Positions 1 through 7,245 of a stretch of DNA of 9,373 nucleotides are shown here, in pieces; within the stretch, counting starts at the first letter, position 1; each line of letters begins with the position of its first letter. This DNA comes from Chitinophagaceae bacterium. Lineage in GTDB: Bacteria > Bacteroidota > Bacteroidia > Chitinophagales > Chitinophagaceae. Position numbers and translations under genes: made by a program. The notes under the pieces were generated by a model, which had not been told where the DNA came from, did no database searches, and saw only the letters and a list, made by a program, of their open reading frames with translations. The DNA lies in assembly GCA_023251335.1 (NCBI GenBank), contig JAHEZA010000059.1:1-9373 (forward strand), given 5' to 3'.

Positions 1-3
1 CAT
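1..3 (-). CDS. Possible start codon of the next operon gene (edge, partial)
   Basis: On the minus strand an ATG occupies the first three bases of the window, nine bases after the stop codon of the SDR gene. That spacing and orientation fit a fifth gene of the catabolic operon. In comparable fucose loci this position often holds a fumarylacetoacetate-hydrolase-family or amidohydrolase gene. Only the start codon would be inside the window, so neither its reality nor its product can be judged here. Confidence 0.3.
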
Positions 4-12
4 TTCGATAAT

Positions 13-777
13 TTAAGTATTCAATTTTAAAAATCCACCATCAATTGGATAATCTGTACCGGTAATAAACGAAGCTTCATCACTGCATAAATATAAAGCC
101 AAGGCCGCTATCTCTTCAGGCCTTGCCATTCTTCCAATAGGCTGTGTTTTCGATAATTTTTCAAACATTTCTTCTTCTTTACCCGGATAATTCTTTTGCA
201 AAAATCCATCTACAAAAGGCGTATGAACTCTTCCGGGTGAAATAGAATTACATCTTATGTTTTCATCAATGTAATCTTTAGCTACTGACAAAGTCATCGC
301 AGCTACTGCGCCTTTAGCCATTGAATAGGCGAACCTTTCGGGAATACCCACCCACGCGGCAACGGAGGCCATATTCAGTATAACGCCACTACCTTTTTTT
401 TTCATAAGAGGAATCGAAGCAAACAAACAATTATAAACTCCTTTTACATTTACATTTACAATACGGTCAAAATCTTCTTCATTGGTTGTGCCTGCTTTTC
501 CGATGTGTGCTATGCCTGCATTATTTATAAGGATATCATGAGGACCAATTTTTTCGAAAGTATTAATCACTTCTTTTTGGTTGGCCACATTGCAAGCGTG
601 AGAAAAAACGTTGCCGCCACTCGCTTTGATTTCATCGACGGAGGATTTTGCACTTTCAGCGCTCAACTCGATTATGTGAACTTCAGCTTCCTGCTTTGCA
701 AATAAAACGGCGATTGCTTTTCCAATTCCGCTGCCGGCGCCCGTTATGACTGCTTTTTTATTTTTTAGAGAGAACAT
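13..777 (-). CDS. SDR-family NAD-dependent dehydrogenase, likely 2-keto-3-deoxy-L-fuconate dehydrogenase
   Basis: A 254-residue classical short-chain dehydrogenase, normal length for the family. Seen directly: the cofactor motif TGAGSGIG at residues 12-19, an acidic Glu37 at the end of the second strand (favouring NAD over NADP), NNAG at 85-88, and the catalytic set Asn110, Ser138, Tyr151 and Lys155 (YSMAK). PGRVHTP (181-187) closes the active site, and the C-terminus ends in the usual DGG region. The protein is expected to be cytosolic. Being downstream of a FucP-type transporter and a sugar-acid dehydratase suggests it oxidises 2-keto-3-deoxy-L-fuconate to the 2,4-diketo acid. That substrate is inferred from context; the SDR fold alone does not fix it. 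The start is the first in-frame ATG. A 140-bp gap separates it from the upstream dehydratase gene, with no clear promoter or terminator in it. Confidence 0.88.
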   Translation of the reverse strand: MFSLKNKKAVITGAGSGIGKAIAVLFAKQEAEVHIIELSAESAKSSVDEIKASGGNVFSHACNVANQKEVINTFEKIGPHDILINNAGIAHIGKAGTTNEEDFDRIVNVNVKGVYNCLFASIPLMKKKGSGVILNMASVAAWVGIPERFAYSMAKGAVAAMTLSVAKDYIDENIRCNSISPGRVHTPFVDGFLQKNYPGKEEEMFEKLSKTQPIGRMARPEEIAALALYLCSDEASFITGTDYPIDGGFLKLNT

Positions 778-917
778 TATATTGCTGATGGTGGAATGAT
801 TAAATAGTTATTCGGTTATTTGTTTTGAAGATATAAACAACAGCCATTTATTTGCCAGTTTTTGAATCTGCATTATTTCTGCGTTTACTGTGATTCCGCC
901 CTTTCAGGAGTAGTGAC

Positions 918-2582
918 TTACAAACTAACGCCTCGCTTCCACGGAATAAAATCATCCTGGTTTAATTGAACGGCTTTTGGAATTATTTCTCCACTTGCAG
1001 CCTTGATGCAATATTCCAGTATTTCTTCACCCATTTGTTCCACTGTCTTTTCTCCCTCAATTACCGGGCCTGTGTCTATGTCAATAATATCATGCATTCT
1101 TTTTGCCAGCTTTGAATTGGTAGCCAACTTAATTACAGGGCAAATTGGATTGCCTGTTGGCGTTCCCAGTCCTGTTGTAAATAAAATTAAAGTCGCTCCT
1201 GAAGCGGCTTTGCCGGTAGTAGCTTCCACATCATTGCCAGGTGTACACACGAGATTCAAACCCGGCTTTGTAGCGGGTTCAGTGTAATCCAATACATCAA
1301 CTACCGGAGAAGTACCTCCTTTTTTCGCAGCGCCTGCCGATTTTATCGCATCAGTGATTAAACCGTCTTTGATATTTCCCGGTGAAGGATTCATGTAGAA
1401 ACCCGAACCCACAGCATGTGCCTGCTCGTCGTACGTTTGCATAAGATGAATAAATTTTTCGGCACTCTTTTCCTCTACACACCTGTCTATTAAATTTTGC
1501 TCTACGCCACACAATTCGGGGAATTCTGCCAGCAATACTTTTGCGCCCAACGCCACCAATAAATCTGCGGTGTACCCCACAGAAGGGTTAGCCGAAATAC
1601 CACTAAAACCATCGCTGCCACCACATTTTACGCCTACAGCCAATTTACTTAATGGTGCCGGTTTTCTCTCCTGCTTATTTACTTCTATTAGATTTTTAAA
1701 GGTTTCCCGAATCGCAAGTGATATTAACTTTTCTTCATTTTGTATTTGTTGCTGCTGGTAAATTAAAAATGGTTTGTCAAAATCCGGATTAAGCTTTTTT
1801 ACATCGTCCTTTAAATCATTGACCTGCAGATGCTGACATCCAAGACTTAAAACCGTTACTCCTGCAACATTTGGATGATTTGCATAAGCCACTAATAATT
1901 TACCAAGCATTTCAGAATCTTGTCTCGTACCTCCGCAACCTCCCTGGTGATTCAAAAATTTTATTCCATCAATATTTTTAAAAACACGGTTGCCTGTTGG
2001 ATCAGGAGCAAGCGTAAGTTCAAATTTATTTATGTCTTCGTTTTCTTCATACGCGTTTACCAACTCATGCGTGAAGGATTTATATTTGTCAGTAACGCCA
2101 TAGCCCAATTCATTTTGCAGCGCTTCACGTATTACATCCATATTCCTATTTTCACAAAAAACTGTTGGAATAAAGATCCAATAATTGGCAGTGCCTACTC
2201 TGCCATCACTTCTATGATAACCATTAAAGGTTTTATTAGCGAATTTGCTTACATCTGGTGCTTGCCAGTGAGGCTTTATACCCCTGTAAGAATAGGGCTG
2301 GGCAGCATGTTTTATATTTTCTACCGAAACACGGCTTCCCTTTTCAACATCCATTTGTGTTTTTCCAACCAATACGCCATACATGATAATTTCTTCGCCC
2401 GCTTTCATATCATTTTCAAAGAATTTATGCTTCGCCGGAATATTTTCTTTTAATAAATATTCGGTTCCATTCCAGTGCACGATATCATTTTTTCTCAGAT
2501 CGGCCAAGGCAACAATAACATTATCTTTTGGATGGATTTTTAAAGTTTGTGCTTTTTTTTCAGAATTCAATTTAGTATCCAT
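918..2582 (-). CDS. UxaA/altronate-dehydratase-family enzyme, probable L-fuconate dehydratase
   Basis: A 554-residue member of the UxaA/GarD sugar-acid dehydratase family, longer than typical altronate dehydratase of about 495. An N-terminal SAF-type domain covers about residues 14-90, with IHPKDNV (His17) and His52. The large catalytic domain follows: GYHRSDGRVGTANYW (121-135), NHQGGCGG (211-218, Cys216), SLGCQ (Cys249) and KCGGSDGFSG (319-328, Cys320). A C-terminal stretch containing CTPGNDVEATTGKAASG is also typical. These enzymes are metal-dependent and remove water from hexonates to give 2-keto-3-deoxy acids. Lying between fucP and the SDR gene, it most likely dehydrates L-fuconate, taking the place of the enolase-superfamily fuconate dehydratase used elsewhere. 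Altronate or another aldonate remains possible. The family call is firm; the substrate is inferred. The ATG start has no obvious Shine-Dalgarno sequence. An 84-bp AT-rich gap separates it from fucP. Confidence 0.9.
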   Translation of the reverse strand: MDTKLNSEKKAQTLKIHPKDNVIVALADLRKNDIVHWNGTEYLLKENIPAKHKFFENDMKAGEEIIMYGVLVGKTQMDVEKGSRVSVENIKHAAQPYSYRGIKPHWQAPDVSKFANKTFNGYHRSDGRVGTANYWIFIPTVFCENRNMDVIREALQNELGYGVTDKYKSFTHELVNAYEENEDINKFELTLAPDPTGNRVFKNIDGIKFLNHQGGCGGTRQDSEMLGKLLVAYANHPNVAGVTVLSLGCQHLQVNDLKDDVKKLNPDFDKPFLIYQQQQIQNEEKLISLAIRETFKNLIEVNKQERKPAPLSKLAVGVKCGGSDGFSGISANPSVGYTADLLVALGAKVLLAEFPELCGVEQNLIDRCVEEKSAEKFIHLMQTYDEQAHAVGSGFYMNPSPGNIKDGLITDAIKSAGAAKKGGTSPVVDVLDYTEPATKPGLNLVCTPGNDVEATTGKAASGATLILFTTGLGTPTGNPICPVIKLATNSKLAKRMHDIIDIDTGPVIEGEKTVEQMGEEILEYCIKAASGEIIPKAVQLNQDDFIPWKRGVSL

Positions 2583-2635
2583 GATTTTTAAAATTCGTAT
2601 ATTTTATTTTTTTTAAGATGCCATACCTGCTGCGT

Positions 2636-2677
2636 TAATCAATATTCAATTTTTAATATTTATTGTTCAATGTTCAA
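2636..2677 (-). repeat. Short TTGAnnn heptad repeat overlapping the fucP stop
   Basis: Read on the minus strand from 2677, the sequence falls into six consecutive 7-bp units. Units 1 and 2 are TTGAACA, unit 5 is TTGAATA and unit 6 is TTGATTA. Units 3 and 4 are degenerate (ATAAATA, TTAAAAA). The first unit and a half lies inside fucP and supplies part of its last codons and its stop. The TTGAACA unit is the same as in the large array at 7246-7434. Confidence 0.6.
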
Positions 2678-3902
2678 CTTTATAGCCCTTCCAACCGTAC
2701 CAGGCCACCACAATAAAACATACTAACGGTATAGCATAGGCGTAATTAATAGAATATTTATCTGTGATAAGCCCCATTGCATAGGGAACCAATGCCCCAC
2801 CTACTATCGACATAATAATAAAAGATGATGCTTTCTTAGTATGATGCCCGAGATCCTTTATTCCCAAAGCAAAAATGGTAGGGAACATTATAGATTCAAA
2901 AAAGAAAATGGCCATCAGCGAATACACAGAAATCATGCTATAATCGCCGATAACAATCATAGATAAAAAAATATTGATGACCGCGTAAAAAAATAACAGT
3001 TTATTAGGCGCAATAATTTTCATCAAAGCCGTACCTACAAAGCGGCCTATCGTAAATAATATCAAAGCTACACCGAGCAAATACGCAGCTTTGGTGTTAT
3101 CAATTCCCTTCCCCGGTTCCGTGCAATAATTGATAAATAATGCAGCCACTCCTACTTGCGCAGCCACGTAAAAAAACTGTGCAATAATGGATCCCGTAAA
3201 ATTGCTATGGCCAAACAATGGCTTCTTATCCAGCACTTCTGAAGAAACTAATTTACTTTCTTTTATTTCAGGCAAATGTGTACGAAAAAAAAATCCTGCA
3301 ATCACGAGCACTACTCCCCCGATTACAAGATATACCATCTTTACAGAATCCAGATTCCCGGCAACACCTTTATCTCCAAAAAATAAATTAGCTCCAATTA
3401 CCGGGCCGATGAATGAACCAACTCCGTTAAAACACTGGGCAAGATTTAAACGAAATTCTGATGTCTCAGGTTTGCCAAGCACCGTAATATACGGATTGGC
3501 CGCGGTTTCGAGGCACGCAAGCCCTGATGCCAGAATAAATAGCGCGACCAGGAAGAAATTAAAATTAGCTTGCTGCGAAGCAGGATAAAATAAAAAAGCG
3601 CCAAAAGCATATAATAACAATCCAAGAATAATTCCTTTTTTATAGCCAAACTTATTCATGAATAATCCTGCGGGCAATGCGATTAAAAAATACGCACCGA
3701 AATAGGCGGCCTGCAATAAGGTTGACCTTGCTGTAGTGATTTTCAATGCTTCCTGGAAATGCTTATTTAACACATCAAGCAGGCCATACGCCATTCCCCA
3801 AAGAAAAAATAAACTGGTAACTAAAATCAGCGGAAACAAATAATTATTGCTACTTCCGGTTTTAGGTTCAGAAACAGATACAGTTGGTGAGGATAAGGCC
3901 AT
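2667..3902 (-). CDS. fucP: L-fucose:H+ symporter, FucP-type MFS permease
   Basis: A 411-residue major-facilitator transporter of the FHS/FucP family, with about twelve hydrophobic segments in the inner membrane. Seen directly: FFLWGMAYGLLDVLNKHF near the N-terminus, with Asp43 matching the FucP proton/sugar site (Asp46 in E. coli). PAGLFMNKFGYKKG forms the first cytoplasmic loop, and CLETAANPYITVLG carries Glu132 (matching E. coli Glu135). FRLNLAQCFNGVG follows. Both key acidic residues are kept, so it should be an active proton-coupled importer. Fucose is the likely substrate, but FHS members also carry glucose, galactose or N-acetylglucosamine, so this leans on the neighbours. An upstream in-frame TTG at 3932 would add ten residues and overlap the mutarotase gene. 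I chose the ATG at 3902, which leaves a 19-bp gap. The last codons, ending VEH, coincide with a TTGAACA heptad repeat. Confidence 0.9.
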   Translation of the reverse strand: MALSSPTVSVSEPKTGSSNNYLFPLILVTSLFFLWGMAYGLLDVLNKHFQEALKITTARSTLLQAAYFGAYFLIALPAGLFMNKFGYKKGIILGLLLYAFGAFLFYPASQQANFNFFLVALFILASGLACLETAANPYITVLGKPETSEFRLNLAQCFNGVGSFIGPVIGANLFFGDKGVAGNLDSVKMVYLVIGGVVLVIAGFFFRTHLPEIKESKLVSSEVLDKKPLFGHSNFTGSIIAQFFYVAAQVGVAALFINYCTEPGKGIDNTKAAYLLGVALILFTIGRFVGTALMKIIAPNKLLFFYAVINIFLSMIVIGDYSMISVYSLMAIFFFESIMFPTIFALGIKDLGHHTKKASSFIIMSIVGGALVPYAMGLITDKYSINYAYAIPLVCFIVVAWYGWKGYKVEH

Positions 3903-3921
3903 AGAATTTTTTTTATAAAAA

Positions 3922-4248
3922 TTAAAGTTCAAAAATTTTATTCATTAATTTCCATTTCTCTCCCGGTTTAGCGCCGGGAAGCGCCTGCTGATATTTCCAC
4001 ATAAGATTTTCCCATTCCTGTACCTTGGGATTATGATTATCCATTTCGTTTTTTTTATCGAAAGAAAAGTTTTCATTAGTTTCCATGATCATAAAAAGAC
4101 GATTCGATACCCGGTAAATTTCCATGGCAGTAATTCCTGAATTCCTGATAGAATCAAGAATCTCAGGTGATAGTTTTCGATGATAGCTTTCATATTCGGC
4201 AATTAAACGATCATCATTTTTTAAATCAAGAGCCAGACAATATTTCAT
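3922..4248 (-). CDS. L-rhamnose/L-fucose mutarotase (RhaM/YiiL family)
   Basis: A 108-residue small cytosolic protein of the RhaM/YiiL mutarotase family, close to the usual 104 residues. It interconverts the alpha and beta anomers of a 6-deoxy sugar. Seen directly: YESYHRKLSPEIL at 19-31, with His23 matching the catalytic His of RhaM and the nearby Tyr; an AMEIYRV-(6)-IMETN core strand pair; and a C-terminal WENLMWKYQQALPGA with the aromatic residues expected near the sugar pocket. Linkage to fucP argues that it serves L-fucose rather than rhamnose, although FucU is the classical fucose mutarotase. It is the first gene of the minus-strand operon. AGGAA at 4255-4251, just ahead of the ATG, is the only Shine-Dalgarno-like site noted in this operon. 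The divergent control region lies upstream. Confidence 0.9.
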   Translation of the reverse strand: MKYCLALDLKNDDRLIAEYESYHRKLSPEILDSIRNSGITAMEIYRVSNRLFMIMETNENFSFDKKNEMDNHNPKVQEWENLMWKYQQALPGAKPGEKWKLMNKIFEL

Positions 4249-4302
4249 GTTTCCTGTTTTTTAAAAAAATAAATATCCCGAAATCTGTCTTAAAATTGGG
4301 TA

Positions 4303-4310
4303 CAAATTAA
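4303..4310 (-). promoter_or_regulatory. Candidate -7 box for the mutarotase-fucP operon
   Basis: On the minus strand, TTAATTTG matches the Bacteroidota -7 consensus TAnnTTTG at seven of eight positions. Transcription would start near 4297, giving a leader of about 50 bases. No TTG lies at the ideal -33 spacing, which would suit a promoter that needs an activator. The adjoining upstream DNA holds the 21-bp repeats. A second seven-of-eight match, TTAGTTTG, lies about 19 bp further upstream, so the exact box is uncertain. Confidence 0.35.
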
Positions 4311-4333
4311 ATCATTGCAAACTAATATCTATA

Positions 4334-4390
4334 TGCAATATTATCTTTCTCTTGCATTATATTACCTTTCTATTCCGTTACATTACCTTT
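4334..4390. promoter_or_regulatory. Three 21-bp-phased direct repeats, probable AraC-family operator
   Basis: Three 15-bp direct repeats begin at 4334, 4355 and 4376, exactly 21 bp or two helical turns apart. Their cores are ATTATCTTT, ATTACCTTT and ATTACCTTT. Repeats 2 and 3 agree at 13 of 15 positions; repeat 1 agrees with each at 10 of 15. Direct half-sites 21 bp apart are the classical binding geometry of AraC. They lie between the divergent regulator and operon, next to the candidate operon promoter, so they plausibly bind the regulator encoded at 4409. Each core also contains TAnnTTT, so a promoter-like role cannot be excluded. Confidence 0.6.
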
Positions 4391-4408
4391 ATAGCCGCAA
4401 ATTTGATT

Positions 4409-5272
4409 ATGAAGATTCTTCAAACAGAAATAAGCCCTGTTATTAGCAGTCACTTGTCTTTAATTGAACGGGACGATGCTTTTTTCAAAGCGCCATTTCA
4501 TTTTCATCCCGAGATGGAACTGGTATATATTCTTGAAAGTTTTGGCAAAAGAATTATTGGCGATGCCATTGAACCGTTCTCGCCAGGCGATATGGTTTTT
4601 ATCGGCAGCAACCTTCCTCACATCTGGATGAATGATGAAATATTTTTCAAAGACAATTCCGATCTTAAAGCAAAAGCAATTGTTTTTTATTGCAACAAAA
4701 ATGTTTTCGGCCAGGGCTTTTATGAAATGAAGGAAGCGATCAGGCTAAAAGATTTTTTCCAGAGAGCAGAGAAAGGAATGCGAATTAACGGAACTACAAA
4801 AGAAACAATTGCAAAAAAACTAAAAACCCTTTTGCATAAAAAAGATTTTGAGAAAGTAATCGGGTTGTTTGAAATTCTGCACATTCTGTCACAGTCTGAT
4901 GATATAAACTTTATCACCAGCGATGGGTATAATGCACAATTAAACTATTCTGAAACGGATCGTCTTTCAAATGTTTATAAATATGTTCAAACCCATTTTA
5001 AGGAAGATATCAACCTGGATACTATTGCGGGCATCTCCAACCTTACGCCACAATCATTTTGCAGACTTTTCAAAAAAAGAACCGGCAAAAGTTTTGTAGA
5101 ATATCTCAACGAAGTGCGGATCGCTACTGCCTGTAAATATTTATTAGATACCGATTGGAGCATTTCTGAAGTTGCCTATAACAGCGGCTACAAAACAGTT
5201 TCCAATTTTAATAAATTATTCAAAAACATAACGGGTTACAGCCCCACTCTATATAAAGAGAAAGCGTCCTGA
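4409..5272 (+). CDS. AraC-family transcriptional regulator of the fucose operon
   Basis: A 287-residue AraC/XylS regulator. The N-terminal cupin-type sensing half contains FHFHPEMELVYI (residues 30-41, with His31, His33 and Glu37) and FSPGDMVFIGSNLPHIW (57-73), a pattern common in sugar-sensing members. The C-terminal ~100 residues form the double helix-turn-helix domain. Its first helix pair is in LDTIAGISNLTPQSFCRLFKK, and ISEVAYNSGYKTVSNFNKLFKNITGYSP is the family signature. It binds DNA in the cytoplasm. Divergent placement and the 21-bp repeats suggest it activates the adjacent operon in response to fucose or a pathway intermediate. A TTG at 4352 could extend the frame by 19 residues, but those codons lie inside the operator repeats and encode a poor leader. 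I chose the ATG at 4409, which starts the conserved part. It ends 44 bp from the convergent argS gene. Confidence 0.9.
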   Translation: MKILQTEISPVISSHLSLIERDDAFFKAPFHFHPEMELVYILESFGKRIIGDAIEPFSPGDMVFIGSNLPHIWMNDEIFFKDNSDLKAKAIVFYCNKNVFGQGFYEMKEAIRLKDFFQRAEKGMRINGTTKETIAKKLKTLLHKKDFEKVIGLFEILHILSQSDDINFITSDGYNAQLNYSETDRLSNVYKYVQTHFKEDINLDTIAGISNLTPQSFCRLFKKRTGKSFVEYLNEVRIATACKYLLDTDWSISEVAYNSGYKTVSNFNKLFKNITGYSPTLYKEKAS

Positions 5273-5286
5273 AAAACGGAACCCGT
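5272..5286 (-). terminator. Weak hairpin plus T-run after argS
   Basis: In the 44-bp gap between the convergent argS and araC-type genes, the minus strand reads ACGG, loop GTT, CCGT and then a short T-run. That is a four-pair stem, extendable only by wobble pairs. It is placed correctly for argS, but it is weak and overlaps the regulator's stop codon. Confidence 0.3.
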
Positions 5287-5316
5287 CCAAAATATCCAAT
5301 TATTAAAGTGTGAGTC

Positions 5317-7107
5317 TTACATTCTTGCCGGAACTTTTATTCCGAGGAGTTGCAGTGCGCTTTTGATGATATGAGCCGTCATAACACTCAACCGTAAACG
5401 CAAATTTTTCTTTTCTGTATTTTCTGCGTTGGCCACAGAATGTTCGGCATAAAATGAATTATATAGCTTGGCAAGATTAAAAACGTAGTTAGCAATAAGA
5501 GATGGATTCATCTCGTCAGCCGCGTCACTAACGGTTCCTGCATATTTTTCAAGAAAAAGAATTAATTGCCGCTCAAGTGGAAGCAATTTACTAATGTCGG
5601 ATGTCTCATCTCCGATAACTGATCCCTCACTGTCCACTTTTCTCAAAATGGATTGTATTCTCGCATAAGTGTATTGCACAAACGGCCCGGTGAATCCATG
5701 AAAATCTATACTTTCTTCCGGGTTGAAGACCATCCGCTTTTTCGGATCTACTCTCAATAAATAAAACTTCATCGCACCAAGTCCGAGAATTTCATACAGT
5801 TCACGCAATTCATCCGCAGAAAAATCATTAACCTTGCCCAATTCTTTTGTATGCTTTTCAGCAGTAGCCACCATTTCCTCAACAATGTCATCTGCATCTA
5901 CAACAGTGCCTTCACGGCTTTTCATTTTGCCCGTTGTTAGTTCTACCATACCGTAACTCAAATGGAAAATTTCATCTGCAAAGGGAAAACCAAGCTTCCT
6001 GATAATTTCTTTCAATACTTTCATGTGATATAACTGTTCATCGCCAATCACATAAATACTTTTGTCCAAATGATATTCTTCAAATTTTTGTATCGCCAGG
6101 CCAATATCCTGCGTGATATAAACCGAAGTGCCATCTCCACGCAACACTAATTTTTCATCCAGGTTTTCGGCCGAAAGATCAATCCATACACTGCCATCTT
6201 CTTTCTTAAATAAAATATTTTTTTCCAAACCTTCCCGTACAAAATCTTTTCCCAGCAAATACGTATTGCTCTCATAAAATGTATGGTCAAAATCGCTGCC
6301 GATTCTTTTGTACGTTTCGTCAAAACCCTTGTAAACCCAGCTATTCATCGTCTTCCATAATTCAATTACTCCAGGGTTTCCCTGCTCCCAGTCAAGCAAC
6401 ATTTGTTGGGTTTTCTTCATTATCGGCGCTTCTTTTTCAGCCTGCTCTTTCGTACTCCCGGATTTGATCAGTTCCTCAACTTCCTTTTTATATTCATCAT
6501 TGAATTTTACATAATAATCACCGACGAAATGGTCACCTTTTTCCTTGACAGAGTCCGGAGTAGCGCCATCCGCAAATTGTTGCCATGCGATCATGCTTTT
6601 GCAAATGTGAATCCCCCTGTCGTTTACTACAGCGCTTTTGATCACTTCGCTTCCATTGGCTTTTAAAATTTCAGCAACGCTCCATCCCAGGAAAATATTT
6701 CTTAAATGTCCGAGATGCAACGGCTTGTTGGTGTTAGGCGAAGAATATTCCACCATGACTCTTTTTTGATTGGCGGGTTGTTTGCCATAATTTTCATCAT
6801 TGTAATGCTGAAGCAAAATGGCTGTTAATTGTTCGTCTGCTATCTGTAGGTTTAAAAAACCTTTGATCACATTATAAGAAGAAAACAACTCCGGGTAATT
6901 ATTTAATAATAATTTTCCCAATTCATGGCCCAAGACTTCCGGCGATTTTTTCAGTGCCTTTACCAGGGCGAAAAGCACAATGGTATAATCGCCCTCAAAC
7001 TCGGGCTTGGTTTCATTGATTTGAAAATCTTTTTTAAAAAATTCCTGCCCGTATAATGCGGATAAACTTTTTATCGCCGCAGATTGTATGATGGAGGTGA
7101 ATGACAT
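5317..7107 (-). CDS. argS: Arginyl-tRNA synthetase
   Basis: A 596-residue class I aminoacyl-tRNA synthetase that charges tRNA-Arg with arginine in the cytosol, at normal full length. Domain order: an N-terminal additional domain (about 1-88) that contacts the tRNA elbow, then the Rossmann catalytic core. The core carries the HIGH-equivalent motif SSPNTNKPLHLGHLRN (HLGH at 131-134) and the KMSKS-equivalent GKMKSREGT (Lys394, Met395). The DALR anticodon-binding domain starts around GFTGPFVQYTYAR (about 471) and runs to the C-terminus. All hallmarks are intact. It is a single gene with no operon partner here. The ATG at 7107 begins a normal N-terminus. Upstream, TATTTTCG (7119-7112) is a seven-of-eight match to TAnnTTTG but lies only four bases before the ATG, which would imply an almost leaderless mRNA. 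The octad repeat begins just beyond it. Confidence 0.97.
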   Translation of the reverse strand: MSFTSIIQSAAIKSLSALYGQEFFKKDFQINETKPEFEGDYTIVLFALVKALKKSPEVLGHELGKLLLNNYPELFSSYNVIKGFLNLQIADEQLTAILLQHYNDENYGKQPANQKRVMVEYSSPNTNKPLHLGHLRNIFLGWSVAEILKANGSEVIKSAVVNDRGIHICKSMIAWQQFADGATPDSVKEKGDHFVGDYYVKFNDEYKKEVEELIKSGSTKEQAEKEAPIMKKTQQMLLDWEQGNPGVIELWKTMNSWVYKGFDETYKRIGSDFDHTFYESNTYLLGKDFVREGLEKNILFKKEDGSVWIDLSAENLDEKLVLRGDGTSVYITQDIGLAIQKFEEYHLDKSIYVIGDEQLYHMKVLKEIIRKLGFPFADEIFHLSYGMVELTTGKMKSREGTVVDADDIVEEMVATAEKHTKELGKVNDFSADELRELYEILGLGAMKFYLLRVDPKKRMVFNPEESIDFHGFTGPFVQYTYARIQSILRKVDSEGSVIGDETSDISKLLPLERQLILFLEKYAGTVSDAADEMNPSLIANYVFNLAKLYNSFYAEHSVANAENTEKKNLRLRLSVMTAHIIKSALQLLGIKVPARM

Positions 7108-7124
7108 ATTGCGAAAATAGAATA

Positions 7125-7188
7125 ATTGGGCGAATCGTTTATTGGGTAATTGGTTTATTGGTTTATTAGTTTATTGGATGAATAGGAT
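7125..7188. repeat. Degenerate 8-bp-phased repeat upstream of argS
   Basis: Eight consecutive 8-bp units run from 7125. The clearest are ATTGGGTA (7141), ATTGGTTT (7149 and 7157), ATTAGTTT (7165) and ATTGGATG (7173). The flanking units at 7125, 7133 and 7181 are more diverged. The consensus is ATTGGTTT. The block occupies the argS upstream region and is followed by 7-bp-phased repeats, so the whole gap is a compound array. No function is evident. Confidence 0.7.
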
Positions 7189-7209
7189 TCATTGATATTT
7201 ATGGGTTTA

Positions 7210-7222
7210 CTGGCCCGGCCAG
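7210..7222. other. Small GC-rich hairpin between the two repeat blocks
   Basis: CTGGC (7210-7214) and GCCAG (7218-7222) can pair around a three-base CCG loop. This is the most GC-rich spot in an otherwise AT-rich gap and lies between the octad and heptad blocks. A short GTTTT follows on the plus strand, resembling a weak terminator, but no plus-strand gene lies upstream to terminate. Confidence 0.35.
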
Positions 7223-7245
7223 GTTTTGATACTGGATGCGGATGC

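Noticed and set aside
778..917. 140-bp gap between the dehydratase and SDR genes as a site for a separate promoter or small RNA
   Set aside because: I found no consensus -7 box, terminator hairpin, repeat or riboswitch-like structure. It looks like plain intergenic DNA within the operon.
1920..2453. 177-codon plus-strand open frame antisense to the dehydratase gene
   Set aside because: It is the shadow of a clearly conserved enzyme on the other strand, with no recognisable domain and no promoter.
3903..3932. Ten-residue N-terminal extension of FucP from a TTG
   Set aside because: It would overlap the end of the mutarotase gene. The ATG at 3902 gives a normal FucP N-terminus and a clean 19-bp gap.
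4352..4408. Nineteen-residue N-terminal extension of the AraC-type regulator from a TTG
   Set aside because: Its codons lie across operator repeats 2 and 3 and encode an uncharacteristic leader. The ATG at 4409 starts the recognisable protein.
7210..7228. GC hairpin plus T-run as a plus-strand terminator
   Set aside because: No plus-strand gene lies upstream of it, the stem is only five pairs and the T-run is four bases. It is kept only as a structural curiosity between repeat blocks.
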